From Kiloniella laminariae DSM 19542 (lineage in GTDB: Bacteria; Pseudomonadota; Alphaproteobacteria; Kiloniellales; Kiloniellaceae), in assembly GCF_000374005.1 (NCBI RefSeq), contig NZ_KB893171.1, forward strand, positions 76,157-140,156: a stretch of 64,000 nucleotides of DNA, given 5' to 3'. This document shows, one piece after another, positions 39,149 through 48,407 of the stretch. Under the pieces are notes generated by a model. The model was not told where the DNA came from. It saw nothing but the letters and a program-made list of their open reading frames with translations, and searched no databases. The stretch's first letter is position 1; each line of letters begins with the position of its first letter. The translations under genes and the position numbers were made by a program.

Positions 39149-39703
39149 ATGTCGGAATCGCAAGAAGCTGCAGGTAAAAAGCTGCTGATCGTAGATGATG
39201 ATGAACGTTTCGCGGAAAGGCTGGCCCGGGCAATGGAGCGGCGTGGATTTGTTCCTGTTGTTGCTAATTCTGTTGTGGATGGCATTCGATTGGCAAAGTC
39301 GGAACATCAGGAATATGCCGTTGTTGACCTGCGGCTTCAGGATGGCAGCGGGCTGGATGTGGTCAAGGCTATCCACGAGTATTCTGCTGATGCACGGGTT
39401 GTTGTTCTGACAGGCTATGGAAACATTGCAACAGCTGTTGCTGCAGTGAAGGTTGGTGCATTGGATTATTTGCCGAAACCAGCCGATCCAGACCAGGTTG
39501 CAGCAACTCTTTTGCAATCCAGCGAGGAAGGGGGCATGCCACCCCCGCCTGAGTTGCCCATGACTGCTGATCGCGTAAGGTGGGAACACATTCAACGGGT
39601 CTATGAGCAGTGTGACAGGAATGTTTCCGAGACTGCGCGCCGTTTGCGTATGCATCGGCGAACATTGCAGCGAATTTTGGCGAAATACGCGCCTCACGCC
39701 TGA
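39149..39703 (+). CDS. regA: RegA/PrrA/ActR-type response regulator
   Basis: 184 residues. The receiver has the acidic pocket DDD at 16-18, phospho-acceptor Asp60, the Thr/Lys switch in LTGYGN and Lys110. A proline linker (MPPPPELP) leads to a Fis-type HTH (CDRNVSETARRLRMHRRTLQRIL), the near-invariant RegA DNA-binding helix. It pairs with the RegB gene 114 bp upstream on the same strand. Global redox regulation of respiration is the family role. Confidence 0.95.
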   Translation: MSESQEAAGKKLLIVDDDERFAERLARAMERRGFVPVVANSVVDGIRLAKSEHQEYAVVDLRLQDGSGLDVVKAIHEYSADARVVVLTGYGNIATAVAAVKVGALDYLPKPADPDQVAATLLQSSEEGGMPPPPELPMTADRVRWEHIQRVYEQCDRNVSETARRLRMHRRTLQRILAKYAPHA

Positions 39704-39728
39704 AGGCCCTTGCGGGAAGTTGATAATG

Positions 39729-39753
39729 CTGGGCTGTTATCCAAACAGCCCAG
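39729..39753. terminator. hairpin between convergent regA and the EAL-like gene
   Basis: Ten-bp perfect stem CTGGGCTGTT / AACAGCCCAG with a 5-base loop. No T-run follows, so it may terminate weakly or only stabilise transcripts. Confidence 0.5.
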
Positions 39754-39773
39754 ACTGGATCTGGGTATCCGTT

Positions 39774-41087
39774 TTAGCTGTGATCAGCTTCGGCCCGATG
39801 TCGGCCGATTGCGTCGGCGAGATTGCGGGTTTCTTCTTTTTGATTGCGCCCATAGTTGCGTACGTATTCATCAATGTAAAAGCCCTGCATCAGCTTGATG
39901 CCAAGGTCTTGGGCCGTCTTGATGGCATCTACTGCGCCACAGTGGCAGAGAATCATGCGGTTGGGATCAATTTTCTGAACCGTTGCCCGGATATCGTCGG
40001 CGCGGGAAGTGGTGAGAAATTTGGTCAAGTCCTGATTCCATTGCAGCTTGACCAGATCAAAGCCCATTTTCCGGCGATCAATCATGGGCATGGACAGGTG
40101 GGTAATGCCATCCAAACAGATTTTGTAACCCCGTTCTTTCAAAAAATCCCGGGCAAAGGTAAAGCTGCCGACATCAGCAAAGACATCAAGCAGCTGGAAT
40201 TCGATAACGATACTCTTGCGAACAGACGCGCCGAGAGTCTGGTCCAGTTTCAGAAACTCATTGGATAGTGCTGTCGCCACATTGAGATTCAGGCTGTAAG
40301 AGCGGGTCAGGGTCGAATCATCGTTCTGACGCAGAATAACCAGCATCCGCTTGTCGAGATAGCGGGTCAGATCCTGAAACAGCCAGCGGTTTGACAACAG
40401 GTTGTGTGTCGGGAGCAGGGTTTTTTGCAGCTGTTCGATAGAGAAAAACAGTTCCTTGAATAGAGGTTCCGGTTTCCGGTCTTCATTAACCAGAAAAATT
40501 GCCTGACGTTTCAGCAGGCTGGAAAGATCGGCCTGGTTAATCGCCTGGGCAACGGCAGCCAACTGGGACGGCGCCAATGGAGTTGTTGGCAGTTCAGGAG
40601 GCTTGCCGTTGATGGCCGCAATAGCTTCTGCTTTTTCCCTTAACTTCAGGGCTTCCAGCTCTTCATTTTTCTGGATCGCCAAGGCAATCAGCTCTGCATA
40701 CTGTCGGGTGAGATCAAACCAGGTACAGAACTGGTCGGCCTCGAGGTCATAGTCTCCCGCGAGCATAGGGTCGTCACTAAAGAGGTACCGAAGCCGTAGA
40801 ATGGTTTCATCAATCTGGGTTATCGTTGCCCCATTGGTCACCAAAACGATATCATTGTTAATGAGTCGAAAGAGGGTGCCCTGGAATTTTGCAATGAGTT
40901 CTTCACAGGCGTTTTGCGCGATACGAAGATGGTGTTCTCGCTGATGATAGGGGCGCAAGCGTGACAAGTGGATATGCACAGCCCTGCGGTTATCCGTCTG
41001 TTTTCCGATACGCTTTACAAAATCAAGAAAAACCTTTTCCTGATTGAATGGGCCTTCTGGGGCCGTACTTGAAAAAGAGTTTTCCAT
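39774..41087 (-). CDS. degenerate EAL-domain protein
   Basis: 437 residues. The C-terminal 230 residues follow the EAL phosphodiesterase fold: SIVIEFQLLDVF, KICLDGITHLS, FDLVKLQW and GIKLMQGFYIDEY match successive EAL strands. Catalytic motifs are altered: the EAL triad at strand one and the DDFG metal-binding pair are not conserved. The N-terminal half resembles a worn GGDEF/receiver-like domain, joined by a helical linker (about 145-180). It probably no longer cleaves cyclic di-GMP and may bind it or a protein instead. Convergent with regA. Confidence 0.78.
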   Translation of the reverse strand: MENSFSSTAPEGPFNQEKVFLDFVKRIGKQTDNRRAVHIHLSRLRPYHQREHHLRIAQNACEELIAKFQGTLFRLINNDIVLVTNGATITQIDETILRLRYLFSDDPMLAGDYDLEADQFCTWFDLTRQYAELIALAIQKNEELEALKLREKAEAIAAINGKPPELPTTPLAPSQLAAVAQAINQADLSSLLKRQAIFLVNEDRKPEPLFKELFFSIEQLQKTLLPTHNLLSNRWLFQDLTRYLDKRMLVILRQNDDSTLTRSYSLNLNVATALSNEFLKLDQTLGASVRKSIVIEFQLLDVFADVGSFTFARDFLKERGYKICLDGITHLSMPMIDRRKMGFDLVKLQWNQDLTKFLTTSRADDIRATVQKIDPNRMILCHCGAVDAIKTAQDLGIKLMQGFYIDEYVRNYGRNQKEETRNLADAIGRHRAEADHS

Positions 41088-41371
41088 CGACGGGCTTCAC
41101 TGAATCCGGTTGCGAGAGATTAGGAACTATCATTATTACCCGGAAGAGTCTTCAAAGATCGTTAACCCTGTTTTCTCTTTCTGGTTTTTTCTGACTGTAA
41201 TCAAGTAGTATCCTTGGTGTAAGTGGTATAAGGGAAGCATGTGATGACACTCGTGCTGCAGATAAACTTTCCCTTCGGAAGTCTGGTTCGTTTTGTGGTA
41301 AAAACCTTGCCCAAAAGCTATTTTGATAGCACAAAAGAGGCCTCTTAATTCTGACCTGATTATGGCACCAC

Positions 41372-42874
41372 ATGACAGCACACTTTTCCGACCCCGTTGA
41401 ATTCCTTGATCTGGCTTCCCGTGTAGATGATCTGGCAGGAGCATCTGTTCAGACTGTGGGGGACTTGATGCTGGATAGATTTATCTATGGTCATGTCGAG
41501 CGAATTTCTCCTGAAGGGCCGATTCCCGTGCTGAAAATTGATCGCCAGGTTTCCATGCTTGGTGGTTCTGGCAATGTTTTGCGCAACCTGGCTGCCGTTG
41601 GTGCCTCGACAGCTTTTATTGCTGTGGTTGGGGATGACAGGGTCGGAGAAGAAGTCGGGCAGTTGGTTCAAAAAGAGACGGGGGGCGCGGCTCTTGATCT
41701 TATCATTGAAACTGGCCGACTGACGACAATCAAGGAACGCTATGTTGCCAGCAACCAGCAGCTTCTAAGGGCTGATCGCGAGATGGATCGGCCTCTTACT
41801 GCAGATACTCGGGCCCAGCTTGTGGCCCGGGTACGGGAACGTCTGGGGACGACGCCTGTCTTGATTCTTTCAGACTATGGCAAGGGAGTTTTGACCCCGG
41901 AAACTCTTAAAGAGATTATTGCTATCGGAGTTACGGCGGGCTGTCAGATTATCGCTGATCCGAAAGGTCGTGATTACAGCGTTTATAGTGGCGTAACGAT
42001 TGTTACGCCCAATCGCCGGGAACTGCAGGAGGCAACAGGTATGCCTGTTGCCGGAGATGACGCGGTGGTTGCTGCCTGTCATCAGCTGATTAAGGGGTGT
42101 GGGATCAAGGCGGTTTTGGCGACACGCAGCGAAGAAGGCATGACTCTGGTGACGGAAGCCGGAGTGGTCGAACACTTTGCTGCTGAAGCGCGGGAAGTGT
42201 TCGATGTCTCAGGTGCGGGCGACACGGTTGTCGCGGTACTGGGTGCAGCGCTTGCTGCAGGGCTCGGGATGAAGGAAGCTGCTTGTCTTGCCAATATTGC
42301 TGCGGGGATTGTTGTTGGCAAAACTGGAACGGCTGTGGCTTACGGGAGTGAAATCCGCCAGGCTTTGCTCGCCCGCAACGGTCTTTCTGCCAAAGGCAAG
42401 ATTGCCGAATTGGATACTGTGCTGCACAGGGTTGGGCAATGGCGTAAGGCGGGATACAAAATCGGTTTTACCAATGGATGTTTTGATTTGTTACATCCCG
42501 GGCACATTTCTATTCTCAGGCAGGCTCGGGCAGCCTGTGACCGTTTGATTGTGGGCTTGAATACGGATGCATCCATCAAACGCCTGAAAGGGGAGAGCCG
42601 CCCTATTCAAAATGAGGCTGCGCGGGCAGTAGTCCTGTCTGCAATCGAGAGTGTGAACCAGGTCATTTTGTTTGGCGAGGATACGCCGCTTTCTCTTATC
42701 GAGGCGATTTTACCGGATGTGCTGATTAAAGGTGCTGACTATAGTGTTGATCAGGTTGTTGGCGGCGATGTGGTGATCCGAAACGGCGGCGAGGTTGTTC
42801 TGGCAAAGCTGGAAGATGGTTTTTCGACCACGGGCACCGTGGCAAAAATTCAGAAAACTCAAAAACAACCTTAA
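41372..42874 (+). CDS. hldE: bifunctional heptose-7-phosphate kinase / heptose-1-phosphate adenylyltransferase
   Basis: 500 residues. The N-terminal PfkB-family kinase (about 1-335) has GGSGNVLRNLAAVGA and the catalytic GAGDTVVAVLGAAL; the C-terminal nucleotidyltransferase (about 355-490) has GFTNGCFDLLHPGH with the HxGH motif. It makes ADP-glycero-manno-heptose for the lipopolysaccharide inner core. Other heptose genes are not in the window. Confidence 0.94.
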   Translation: MTAHFSDPVEFLDLASRVDDLAGASVQTVGDLMLDRFIYGHVERISPEGPIPVLKIDRQVSMLGGSGNVLRNLAAVGASTAFIAVVGDDRVGEEVGQLVQKETGGAALDLIIETGRLTTIKERYVASNQQLLRADREMDRPLTADTRAQLVARVRERLGTTPVLILSDYGKGVLTPETLKEIIAIGVTAGCQIIADPKGRDYSVYSGVTIVTPNRRELQEATGMPVAGDDAVVAACHQLIKGCGIKAVLATRSEEGMTLVTEAGVVEHFAAEAREVFDVSGAGDTVVAVLGAALAAGLGMKEAACLANIAAGIVVGKTGTAVAYGSEIRQALLARNGLSAKGKIAELDTVLHRVGQWRKAGYKIGFTNGCFDLLHPGHISILRQARAACDRLIVGLNTDASIKRLKGESRPIQNEAARAVVLSAIESVNQVILFGEDTPLSLIEAILPDVLIKGADYSVDQVVGGDVVIRNGGEVVLAKLEDGFSTTGTVAKIQKTQKQP

Positions 42875-42889
42875 GGGCAGTTCTCGGTC

Positions 42890-43282
42890 TTAGCTGAAAA
42901 AATACAGCAATGCTGCTATCGCGACTGAAGGAACCAGCCAGAACGCCCCTGCGAGAGCATAGGCAACATAGCCTGTGGCTTGTCCTTCGGCTTTGACCCG
43001 ATCGAAAGCGCGACGTTCCCGGCCGGAAAGAAAAATCAGATAAAATCTGTGTCGGCCAAAGGGAATAGAGCGCCTGAATTCAACCGGGTGGCGGGCGATT
43101 TCGCGGGCCCCGAACATTTGTTTGATGGCATGCTTCTGCTCATCGCTAAAGGTGGCCGCAACATCGGGAGAAATCCTGCTAAAATAGTGTTTGATAAACG
43201 GATCGGAATCTTTTTTCCGTTTTGAACCGGCACTTTCATCGGTCGAATTGCGTTTTCGGCTATCCAGTTCTGCAAGTGCCAT
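42890..43282 (-). CDS. hypothetical small membrane protein
   Basis: 130 residues. A basic, charged N-terminus is followed by a segment (TFSDEQKHAIKQMFGAREIA, then HPVEFRRSIPFGRHRFYLIFLSG and RERRA) that recurs in other alphaproteobacterial proteins, and one C-terminal transmembrane helix (GYVAYALAGAFWLVPSVAIAALLYFFS, about 27 residues). It is likely tail-anchored in the inner membrane. Function unknown. It converges with hldE (15 bp gap). Confidence 0.75.
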   Translation of the reverse strand: MALAELDSRKRNSTDESAGSKRKKDSDPFIKHYFSRISPDVAATFSDEQKHAIKQMFGAREIARHPVEFRRSIPFGRHRFYLIFLSGRERRAFDRVKAEGQATGYVAYALAGAFWLVPSVAIAALLYFFS

Positions 43283-43292
43283 ATTCCCTGTA

Positions 43293-43307
43293 GTGCGTGT
43301 GACGCAC
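43293..43307. promoter_or_regulatory. small palindrome ahead of a membrane protein gene
   Basis: GTGCGT-GTG-ACGCAC, six-base arms with a 3-base spacer, 10 bp upstream of the ATG at 43282. Its position would overlap a promoter or leader; operator function is speculative. Confidence 0.3.
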
Positions 43308-43398
43308 CACCCCCTGTGTTTTTATTGTGACTTTGCCTGGGGAGTATGATGACTTGCTTTTTTTGATGAATAGTTAACCTGTGAAAATATTTTCGGGA

Positions 43399-44040
43399 TT
43401 AAAGGCTCGGGGTCAGATTGACAAAACCGTCGTGGTTCTTGTCATAGCCCAGAAGTTCTCCGCTGGAAAAATCAAAATACCAGCCATGTAATTGGAGTTT
43501 TCCTGCTTCAACCCGTTGTTTGATAAAAGGAAATGTCATGAGATTTTTCAGAGAATGGAGAATTGCTGCCTTCTCAACCTCTTCCTGAATTTTCTCATGA
43601 TCGTGCCCACTGCAGACCACAGAATCTTTAGCTTCGCGGGCGATCGACATCCAGTTGGCAATAAAAGTACTGCCCCCGGATTCGTCAACTGAGCCTTCGA
43701 TCAGGGCCTTGATCCCGCCACACATCGCATGTCCCATGATGATGATATGTGGCACTTCAAGACTGGTTACCGCAAACTCAAGGGCGGCAGATGTGCCGTG
43801 GTGCCTGCTGTCATCAAGGTAGGGAGGGATCAGGTTGGCGACGTTTCGTACGACAAAAAGATCTCCTGGAATTGTACCAAGTACAGCTGAAGGTTCGACG
43901 CGGGAGTCACAGCAGCTTATCACCATTGCTCTTGGAGATTGTCCATGCTCGGCAAGTGAGCGTAACAGAGCTTCATCGCGACGATAGTCGACAGTCAGAT
44001 AGGCTTTGTATCCATCAAGTAGTGGTTTGATTCCGTCCAT
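43399..44040 (-). CDS. beta-class carbonic anhydrase
   Basis: 213 residues. Zinc ligands are Cys44 in CCDSRVEP, His104 and Cys107 in MGHAMCGGI; Asp45-Arg47 form the active-site dyad. It hydrates CO2 to bicarbonate in the cytoplasm, feeding carboxylases. Standing alone between a membrane protein and tag. Confidence 0.95.
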   Translation of the reverse strand: MDGIKPLLDGYKAYLTVDYRRDEALLRSLAEHGQSPRAMVISCCDSRVEPSAVLGTIPGDLFVVRNVANLIPPYLDDSRHHGTSAALEFAVTSLEVPHIIIMGHAMCGGIKALIEGSVDESGGSTFIANWMSIAREAKDSVVCSGHDHEKIQEEVEKAAILHSLKNLMTFPFIKQRVEAGKLQLHGWYFDFSSGELLGYDKNHDGFVNLTPSL

Positions 44041-44257
44041 GATCTACCTATATACCAGTTCTGTTGATCCAGTGTGCAAGGAAGTGATTGATTATCGCGA
44101 AGTCGGGGATTTGTAAACCTTGTAGGGGAGTGTCCTATATATTGCTCCCGGGTACTGAGCCAGGATAACGGTCAGGTTGACAAGTTTGTGGGATACAGGA
44201 TGTTTACCTGGAAGTGCTGAGGTGGCCAGGTTGTATGTTTCGGGGGAGGGGATAAGT

Positions 44258-44851
44258 ATGAACCAGAGAGATCAAGAGGCTGTTCGCTGTGGATGGGTCA
44301 CAGATGATCCACAATATCTTGCCTATCATGATGATGAGTGGGGTGTTCCTATTTATAATGACCGCCTGCTGTTCGAAATGCTGATCCTTGAAGGCGCACA
44401 AGCCGGGTTGTCATGGATCACCATTTTGAAAAAACGAGAAGGCTATCGTGCTGCTTTTGCGCAGTTTGATCCGGAAATGATTGCCCGATTTGGCGAAGAC
44501 GATGTTGAACGGTTGATGAAAGATACAGGGCTGGTGCGTAATCGCCTGAAGATCGGCTCGGTGATATCCAACGCCAGAGCCTGGCTGGAAATCATGAAGC
44601 AGGGCGAAGGTGCCTTCTCTGATCTGGTCTGGTCAGTGGTATCCGGGCGTACTCTGAACAACAGTTGGGGGAGGCTTTCGGACGTTCCCGCAAGCACAGC
44701 TGAGTCTGAAGCACTTTCCAAACTTCTGAAGAAAAAGGGCTTCCGGTTTGTCGGGCCGACAATCTGTTATGCCTTTATGCAGGCCTGCGGTTTGGTGAAT
44801 GATCACGTAACCGATTGTTTCCGGCATGGAGAAATCGAGCCGCGTCGATAA
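44258..44851 (+). CDS. tag: DNA-3-methyladenine glycosylase I
   Basis: 197 residues from ATG 44258, which has a strong GGGGGAGGGG ribosome site; the frame extends upstream to 44177 without support. Motifs RCGWVTDD, AYHDDEWGVP, LEGAQAGLSWITIL and FVGPTICYAFMQACGLVNDH (zinc-binding His/Cys region) are all present. It excises 3-methyladenine from alkylated DNA. Confidence 0.95.
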   Translation: MNQRDQEAVRCGWVTDDPQYLAYHDDEWGVPIYNDRLLFEMLILEGAQAGLSWITILKKREGYRAAFAQFDPEMIARFGEDDVERLMKDTGLVRNRLKIGSVISNARAWLEIMKQGEGAFSDLVWSVVSGRTLNNSWGRLSDVPASTAESEALSKLLKKKGFRFVGPTICYAFMQACGLVNDHVTDCFRHGEIEPRR

Positions 44852-44911
44852 AGTCGTTGGACAAGAGTTAACCACCCGGAGTATCCCGGGAAAGAATAAA
44901 CAGGAAAAGAT

Positions 44912-45382
44912 ATGACCCGTGTTTTGCTTCGTTTGTGGATTGCCAGCTTTGTGGCCTTGTTGACGAGCCCTCTGCAGGCGGAGGAGATTGGCTCTGTTGA
45001 TACTGTGTTCAAGTGGCTTGGCCCCAACCACAAGATTGTCATCGAAGCTTTTGATGACCCAAAGGTGGAAGGAGTAGCCTGTCATCTCAGTCGGGCCAAA
45101 ACCGGTGGTATGTCAGGGGCAGTAGGCCTTGCAGAAGATACTTCTGATGCGGCAATTGCCTGTCGTCAGATCGGGCCGATCAAGTTCCGTGAGGAACTGG
45201 ATGACGGGGAAGAGGTTTTCACCAAGCGGACATCCCTTGTTTTCAAATCTTTACAGGTTGTCAGGTTCCTCGACAAAAAGCGGAATGTTCTGGTTTATCT
45301 GGTCTACAGCGACAGGGTGATTGAAGGCAGTCCGAAAAACTCGATCAGTTCGGTTCCGATCATGCCCTGGGGAGAGCAGTAG
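44912..45382 (+). CDS. CreA-like periplasmic protein
   Basis: 156 residues with a signal peptide cut near LQAEE (about 24). The CreA family core is seen as [34 protein letters not shown] (partly shown as [14 protein letters not shown]) and SSVPIMPWG at the end; two cysteines (VACHL and IACRQ) may pair. CreA has no firm function. It follows tag by 60 bp and converges with the MscS gene. Confidence 0.85.
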   Translation: MTRVLLRLWIASFVALLTSPLQAEEIGSVDTVFKWLGPNHKIVIEAFDDPKVEGVACHLSRAKTGGMSGAVGLAEDTSDAAIACRQIGPIKFREELDDGEEVFTKRTSLVFKSLQVVRFLDKKRNVLVYLVYSDRVIEGSPKNSISSVPIMPWGEQ

Positions 45383-45401
45383 AGGCTTGTGTCTATAAGC
45401 T

Positions 45402-46568
45402 TTACTGTTCAGCAGTTTCAGCAGGCCGTTCAACGATGTGATCGGGGAGGGATCTGACCTGTGCCGGAGCTTCCGGAAGAGATGCCAGGTGGAGTGTGGA
45501 GGTGGGGAAGGCAAAAGCGGTACGGTTGGCCGCGACAATCTCTTTCAGAGTCAGGGCAAAGTTCTGTTTGATATCCATCCACTCACCCCAGTTTGTCGTT
45601 TTGGTAAAGCAGTAGATCATCACGTCGATTGAGGAGCTGTTAAAACTGTCGACGTTTACCAGAGTGGTTACACGGGCATCGTCTGTTTCAAAGGCGTCGT
45701 TGTTGTAGAGATGTTCTTTTATTTGTTGAACAACAGATCGGAGCTGTTCGGTGGTGGTGTCATATTCCAGGCCGATGGTCCAGTAGATCCGCCGGTTGGT
45801 CATCTTGGAGAAATTGATAACGGCATTATCGGCCAGTTTTGCATTGGGGACGTAGACCGGGGCCTTGTCAAAGCGGCGCACACGGGTGGAACGGAAGCCG
45901 ATATCTTCGACAGTGCCTTCGACGACCCCCTCGATACGGACCCAGTCGCCACGAGAGAAACGCTTCTCGGCAATAATCAGGATACCGGCAATCAGGTTCT
46001 TGAACAGGTCCTGGGCGCCGAGGGCAACCGCAACCCCGAAGAGGCCAAGACCGGCAATAATGGCGCCGACGTTAATTCCCCAGAGTTCAAGAATGCTCGC
46101 AGCCCCGAGAAGAATAATACAAAGTTTCAGTGCTTTGATAATCCATTCAACCATGATGGATGTGAGGACGTTGGAAAAGCGGTGCAGGAGAAAATCGAGG
46201 GGGTCGATCAGCTTATAGATGGCGTAGAAAAGCGTATAGGCAATGAGAGAGCGTAGAAGATTGTCTCCCAGCTTTGCAGCTTCGCCATCGAGGTTGAGAT
46301 AATCCAGGGAGAAGAATACCCCAAGAGCAATGGGGACCATGCGAATGGGGCCATCCAGCGCTTCGAGAGCATGATCATCAATCGAGTTTTTGGTTCGATG
46401 GGTAACTACTTTCAGACGGTTCATGACAATGCGGGAAAACAACCCCCGGATAATCAAAAAGCCGATAAAAATGGCTGCTGCTGTAATGATGCGGCCGACA
46501 TCAATGCCGAAAACGCCCTGATGCCAGACTTCCAGTGTAATCGCCCAGAAATTCTCCAGATCCTGCAT
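45402..46568 (-). CDS. MscS-family mechanosensitive ion channel
   Basis: 388 residues. Four or five N-terminal membrane helices precede the pore-lining helix (INVGAIIAGLGLFGVAVALGAQDLFKNLIAG, with the Gly/Ala-rich pattern) and the cytoplasmic beta domain (FSRGDWVRIEGVVEGTVEDIGFRSTRVRRFD). It opens on membrane tension to release solutes during hypo-osmotic shock. It converges with the CreA-like gene. Confidence 0.92.
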   Translation of the reverse strand: MQDLENFWAITLEVWHQGVFGIDVGRIITAAAIFIGFLIIRGLFSRIVMNRLKVVTHRTKNSIDDHALEALDGPIRMVPIALGVFFSLDYLNLDGEAAKLGDNLLRSLIAYTLFYAIYKLIDPLDFLLHRFSNVLTSIMVEWIIKALKLCIILLGAASILELWGINVGAIIAGLGLFGVAVALGAQDLFKNLIAGILIIAEKRFSRGDWVRIEGVVEGTVEDIGFRSTRVRRFDKAPVYVPNAKLADNAVINFSKMTNRRIYWTIGLEYDTTTEQLRSVVQQIKEHLYNNDAFETDDARVTTLVNVDSFNSSSIDVMIYCFTKTTNWGEWMDIKQNFALTLKEIVAANRTAFAFPTSTLHLASLPEAPAQVRSLPDHIVERPAETAEQ

Positions 46569-46680
46569 TCTTTTCTCCCTAATTACGCGGGGGGAGTTTG
46601 CTTAAGCCTGCAGGGGGCGTCAAGTTGCCAGATCAGCTAATTGCCTCCTAGCGGATGATTTTAATGCGGAACTCTAAAGA

Positions 46681-47295
46681 TCAGTCAAAGAGCGCATCAA
46701 TATCATCTTGCGCCATAGCGCCGATGTTGATTGCTTCCTCTTCCTCCTCGTCATCTTTGGCGTGATCAAAACCGCCAGCCATCATGCTGCCGGAAAGTGT
46801 TGCCTGCCAGTCCATCTCAATTTCCATGATTTTTTCAGGAGAGAGAACATTGCTGTTTCCGTGAATGACCGCACTGGCAATATCGATCATGTGCCGGATG
46901 TGGGTAGAAGCATTGGGAACAAGCGTAGATATTGCCACCATGTCGCCGACAGCCAGCGCTTGTTCAATGGCATCCTTGCTGTCCTTGATCCCCTGATCAG
47001 CCAGTTCAACAGCTTTATCAAAGGGGGTGCGGAATTGAGCCGGCGCAGCCTCATAGGCTGCGACGGCCAGATCCTTGGCTTGAAAACTGCTGTCCAGAAA
47101 GTGTTGTTGATAACTTTTGGGTTGCCACTCCTGAACCTCTTCAAAAAGGTCCGGCATGTCCGGTACCATTTCGAGCATCATCACGGCTTCATTAAGATGA
47201 TTCAGATAGTCTGTAGCCAGAAAAGAAGTCTCATCAATATTGGAGCCAGGAAGTCTTGCCCTGATCTTTTCGAGGTCTTCTTTGCTTGAGGTCAT
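46681..47295 (-). CDS. acidic helical protein with FliM/CheZ-like C-terminal motif
   Basis: 204 residues, predicted almost all alpha-helical, no signal peptide or membrane segment. A conserved-looking stretch (DYLNHLNEAVMMLEMVPDMPD, WQPKSYQQHF) opens the protein, and the C-terminus is a highly acidic linker (KDDEEEEEAINIG) ending AQDDIDALFD. That ending resembles the CheY-binding peptide at the N-terminus of FliM (SQDEIDALL) and is reminiscent of the CheZ tail. No chemotaxis genes are adjacent. A CheY-P binding or dephosphorylating role is inference. Confidence 0.7.
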   Translation of the reverse strand: MTSSKEDLEKIRARLPGSNIDETSFLATDYLNHLNEAVMMLEMVPDMPDLFEEVQEWQPKSYQQHFLDSSFQAKDLAVAAYEAAPAQFRTPFDKAVELADQGIKDSKDAIEQALAVGDMVAISTLVPNASTHIRHMIDIASAVIHGNSNVLSPEKIMEIEMDWQATLSGSMMAGGFDHAKDDEEEEEAINIGAMAQDDIDALFD

Positions 47296-47369
47296 TTCTA
47301 TAGCCCAGCTCCCCCTACAGATTTTCTTTATACTCTTTCCGATCTATTGATGACCGGTTTGTGTGCAAA

Positions 47370-47382
47370 TTAACCATTAACC
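47370..47382. promoter_or_regulatory. TTAACC tandem site, possible CtrA-type motif
   Basis: TTAACCATTAACC contains the TTAACCAT half-site favoured by the alphaproteobacterial cell-cycle/motility regulator CtrA, 75 bp before the helical protein gene at 47295. Spacing does not fit the full TTAA-N7-TTAA consensus, so support is modest. Confidence 0.35.
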
Positions 47383-47628
47383 TAAATTAAAACGCTAACG
47401 CAAGAGGGGTTAATAATGAGATAATTCCGGCTATTTTATGTAATCATGACCCAGTGAAGGTTATGGTTGTTAAAAAAATATAGAGTAGACCAAAAAAGAA
47501 ATTACTCACATCTCAGGGATTTTGAGGATGAAACATACTCAACTCAGAATAGCCGTTGAGCGATTGTTTTTGGGTGAATTTATTTTTTTAATTTTGCTGT
47601 TTCGGTGATTCATTTTCCCAAAAAGAGG

Positions 47629-47665
47629 GCAAAAAGAAACAGGCCGGAATTGGTCCGGCCTGTTT
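47629..47665 (-). terminator. Rho-independent terminator of the amino-acid ABC operon
   Basis: Twelve-bp perfect stem AAACAGGCCGGA / TCCGGCCTGTTT with a 5-base loop. On the minus strand it is followed by CTTTTT. It lies 25 bp after the last permease stop. Confidence 0.88.
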
Positions 47666-47690
47666 CAAAGTGTGTTTTGTATGAGTTGTC

Positions 47691-48407
47691 TCAGGTGACG
47701 ACTTCAATAACAGTTTCTTCCCGGCGATTGAGATGTTTGTTGAAATGTTTTTCAATGAGGCGGAAAGCCCAGACCAGCAGGAATGTCAGCACGAAATAGA
47801 ACACCCCGGCAGTAATGAAAGCTTCAAAGGGGGCATAATAGCGTGACTGTACAATTCTGGCGGCGCCGGTCAGATCCACGAGGGTGATCGTGCTGGCAAG
47901 AGCACTGCCATGCAGCATGAAGATCACTTCATTGGAATAGGCCGGGAGAGCCCGTCGTAAGGCACTGGGAATGGTAATCCGGCGCAGGATCATCCATTTT
48001 GACATGCCACAGGCTTTTGCGGCTTCAATTTCGCCAAAGGGTGTCTCTGCCATTGCCCCCCGGAAAATTTCGGCTGTATAGGCTGTTGTATTGAAGAAGA
48101 AAGCCAGCAGTGCAAAAAAGTAAGCCCCCTTGAGGAAGTCGAATTCCTTGGTGAGTGCGCTATAGCCGTCAAGCTGTCCAACCCCTGCATAGAGCAGGAA
48201 AAGCTGAACAAGAAGCGGTGTGCCTCTGAAAAAATATGTAAAAGCGAAAGCTGGATAATTGACCAGTGGGTTCCGTGATAGCCGCATGATCGCAACAGGA
48301 ATTGCAGCCAGGAAACCAAGGATAAGGGAAAAGGGGACAAGCTGTGCTGTTAGCAGCAAACCTTCAAAATAAAGAGGAAGCTCGTTAATGATGACAGAAA
48401 AATCCAT
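47691..48407 (-). CDS. polar amino-acid ABC transporter permease (HisM/ArtM type)
   Basis: 238 residues from ATG 48407; the longer frame upstream is the other gene's shadow. Five membrane segments and the EAA loop (EAAKACGMSKWMILRRI) mark a HEQR-family permease. Its start overlaps the preceding permease stop by one base (TGATG-type coupling). Partner of the HisQ-type permease, binding protein and ATPase upstream. Confidence 0.93.
   Translation of the reverse strand: MDFSVIINELPLYFEGLLLTAQLVPFSLILGFLAAIPVAIMRLSRNPLVNYPAFAFTYFFRGTPLLVQLFLLYAGVGQLDGYSALTKEFDFLKGAYFFALLAFFFNTTAYTAEIFRGAMAETPFGEIEAAKACGMSKWMILRRITIPSALRRALPAYSNEVIFMLHGSALASTITLVDLTGAARIVQSRYYAPFEAFITAGVFYFVLTFLLVWAFRLIEKHFNKHLNRREETVIEVVT

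Larger units (their letters stand above)
47296..47690. other. AT-rich intergenic region
   Basis: 395 bp between two minus-strand genes. It holds a TTAACC-rich patch (47370-47395), long AT-rich sequence without an ORF of note, and a terminator for the ABC transporter operon at its right end (47629-47665). The promoter of the helical protein gene is presumably here. Confidence 0.55.
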
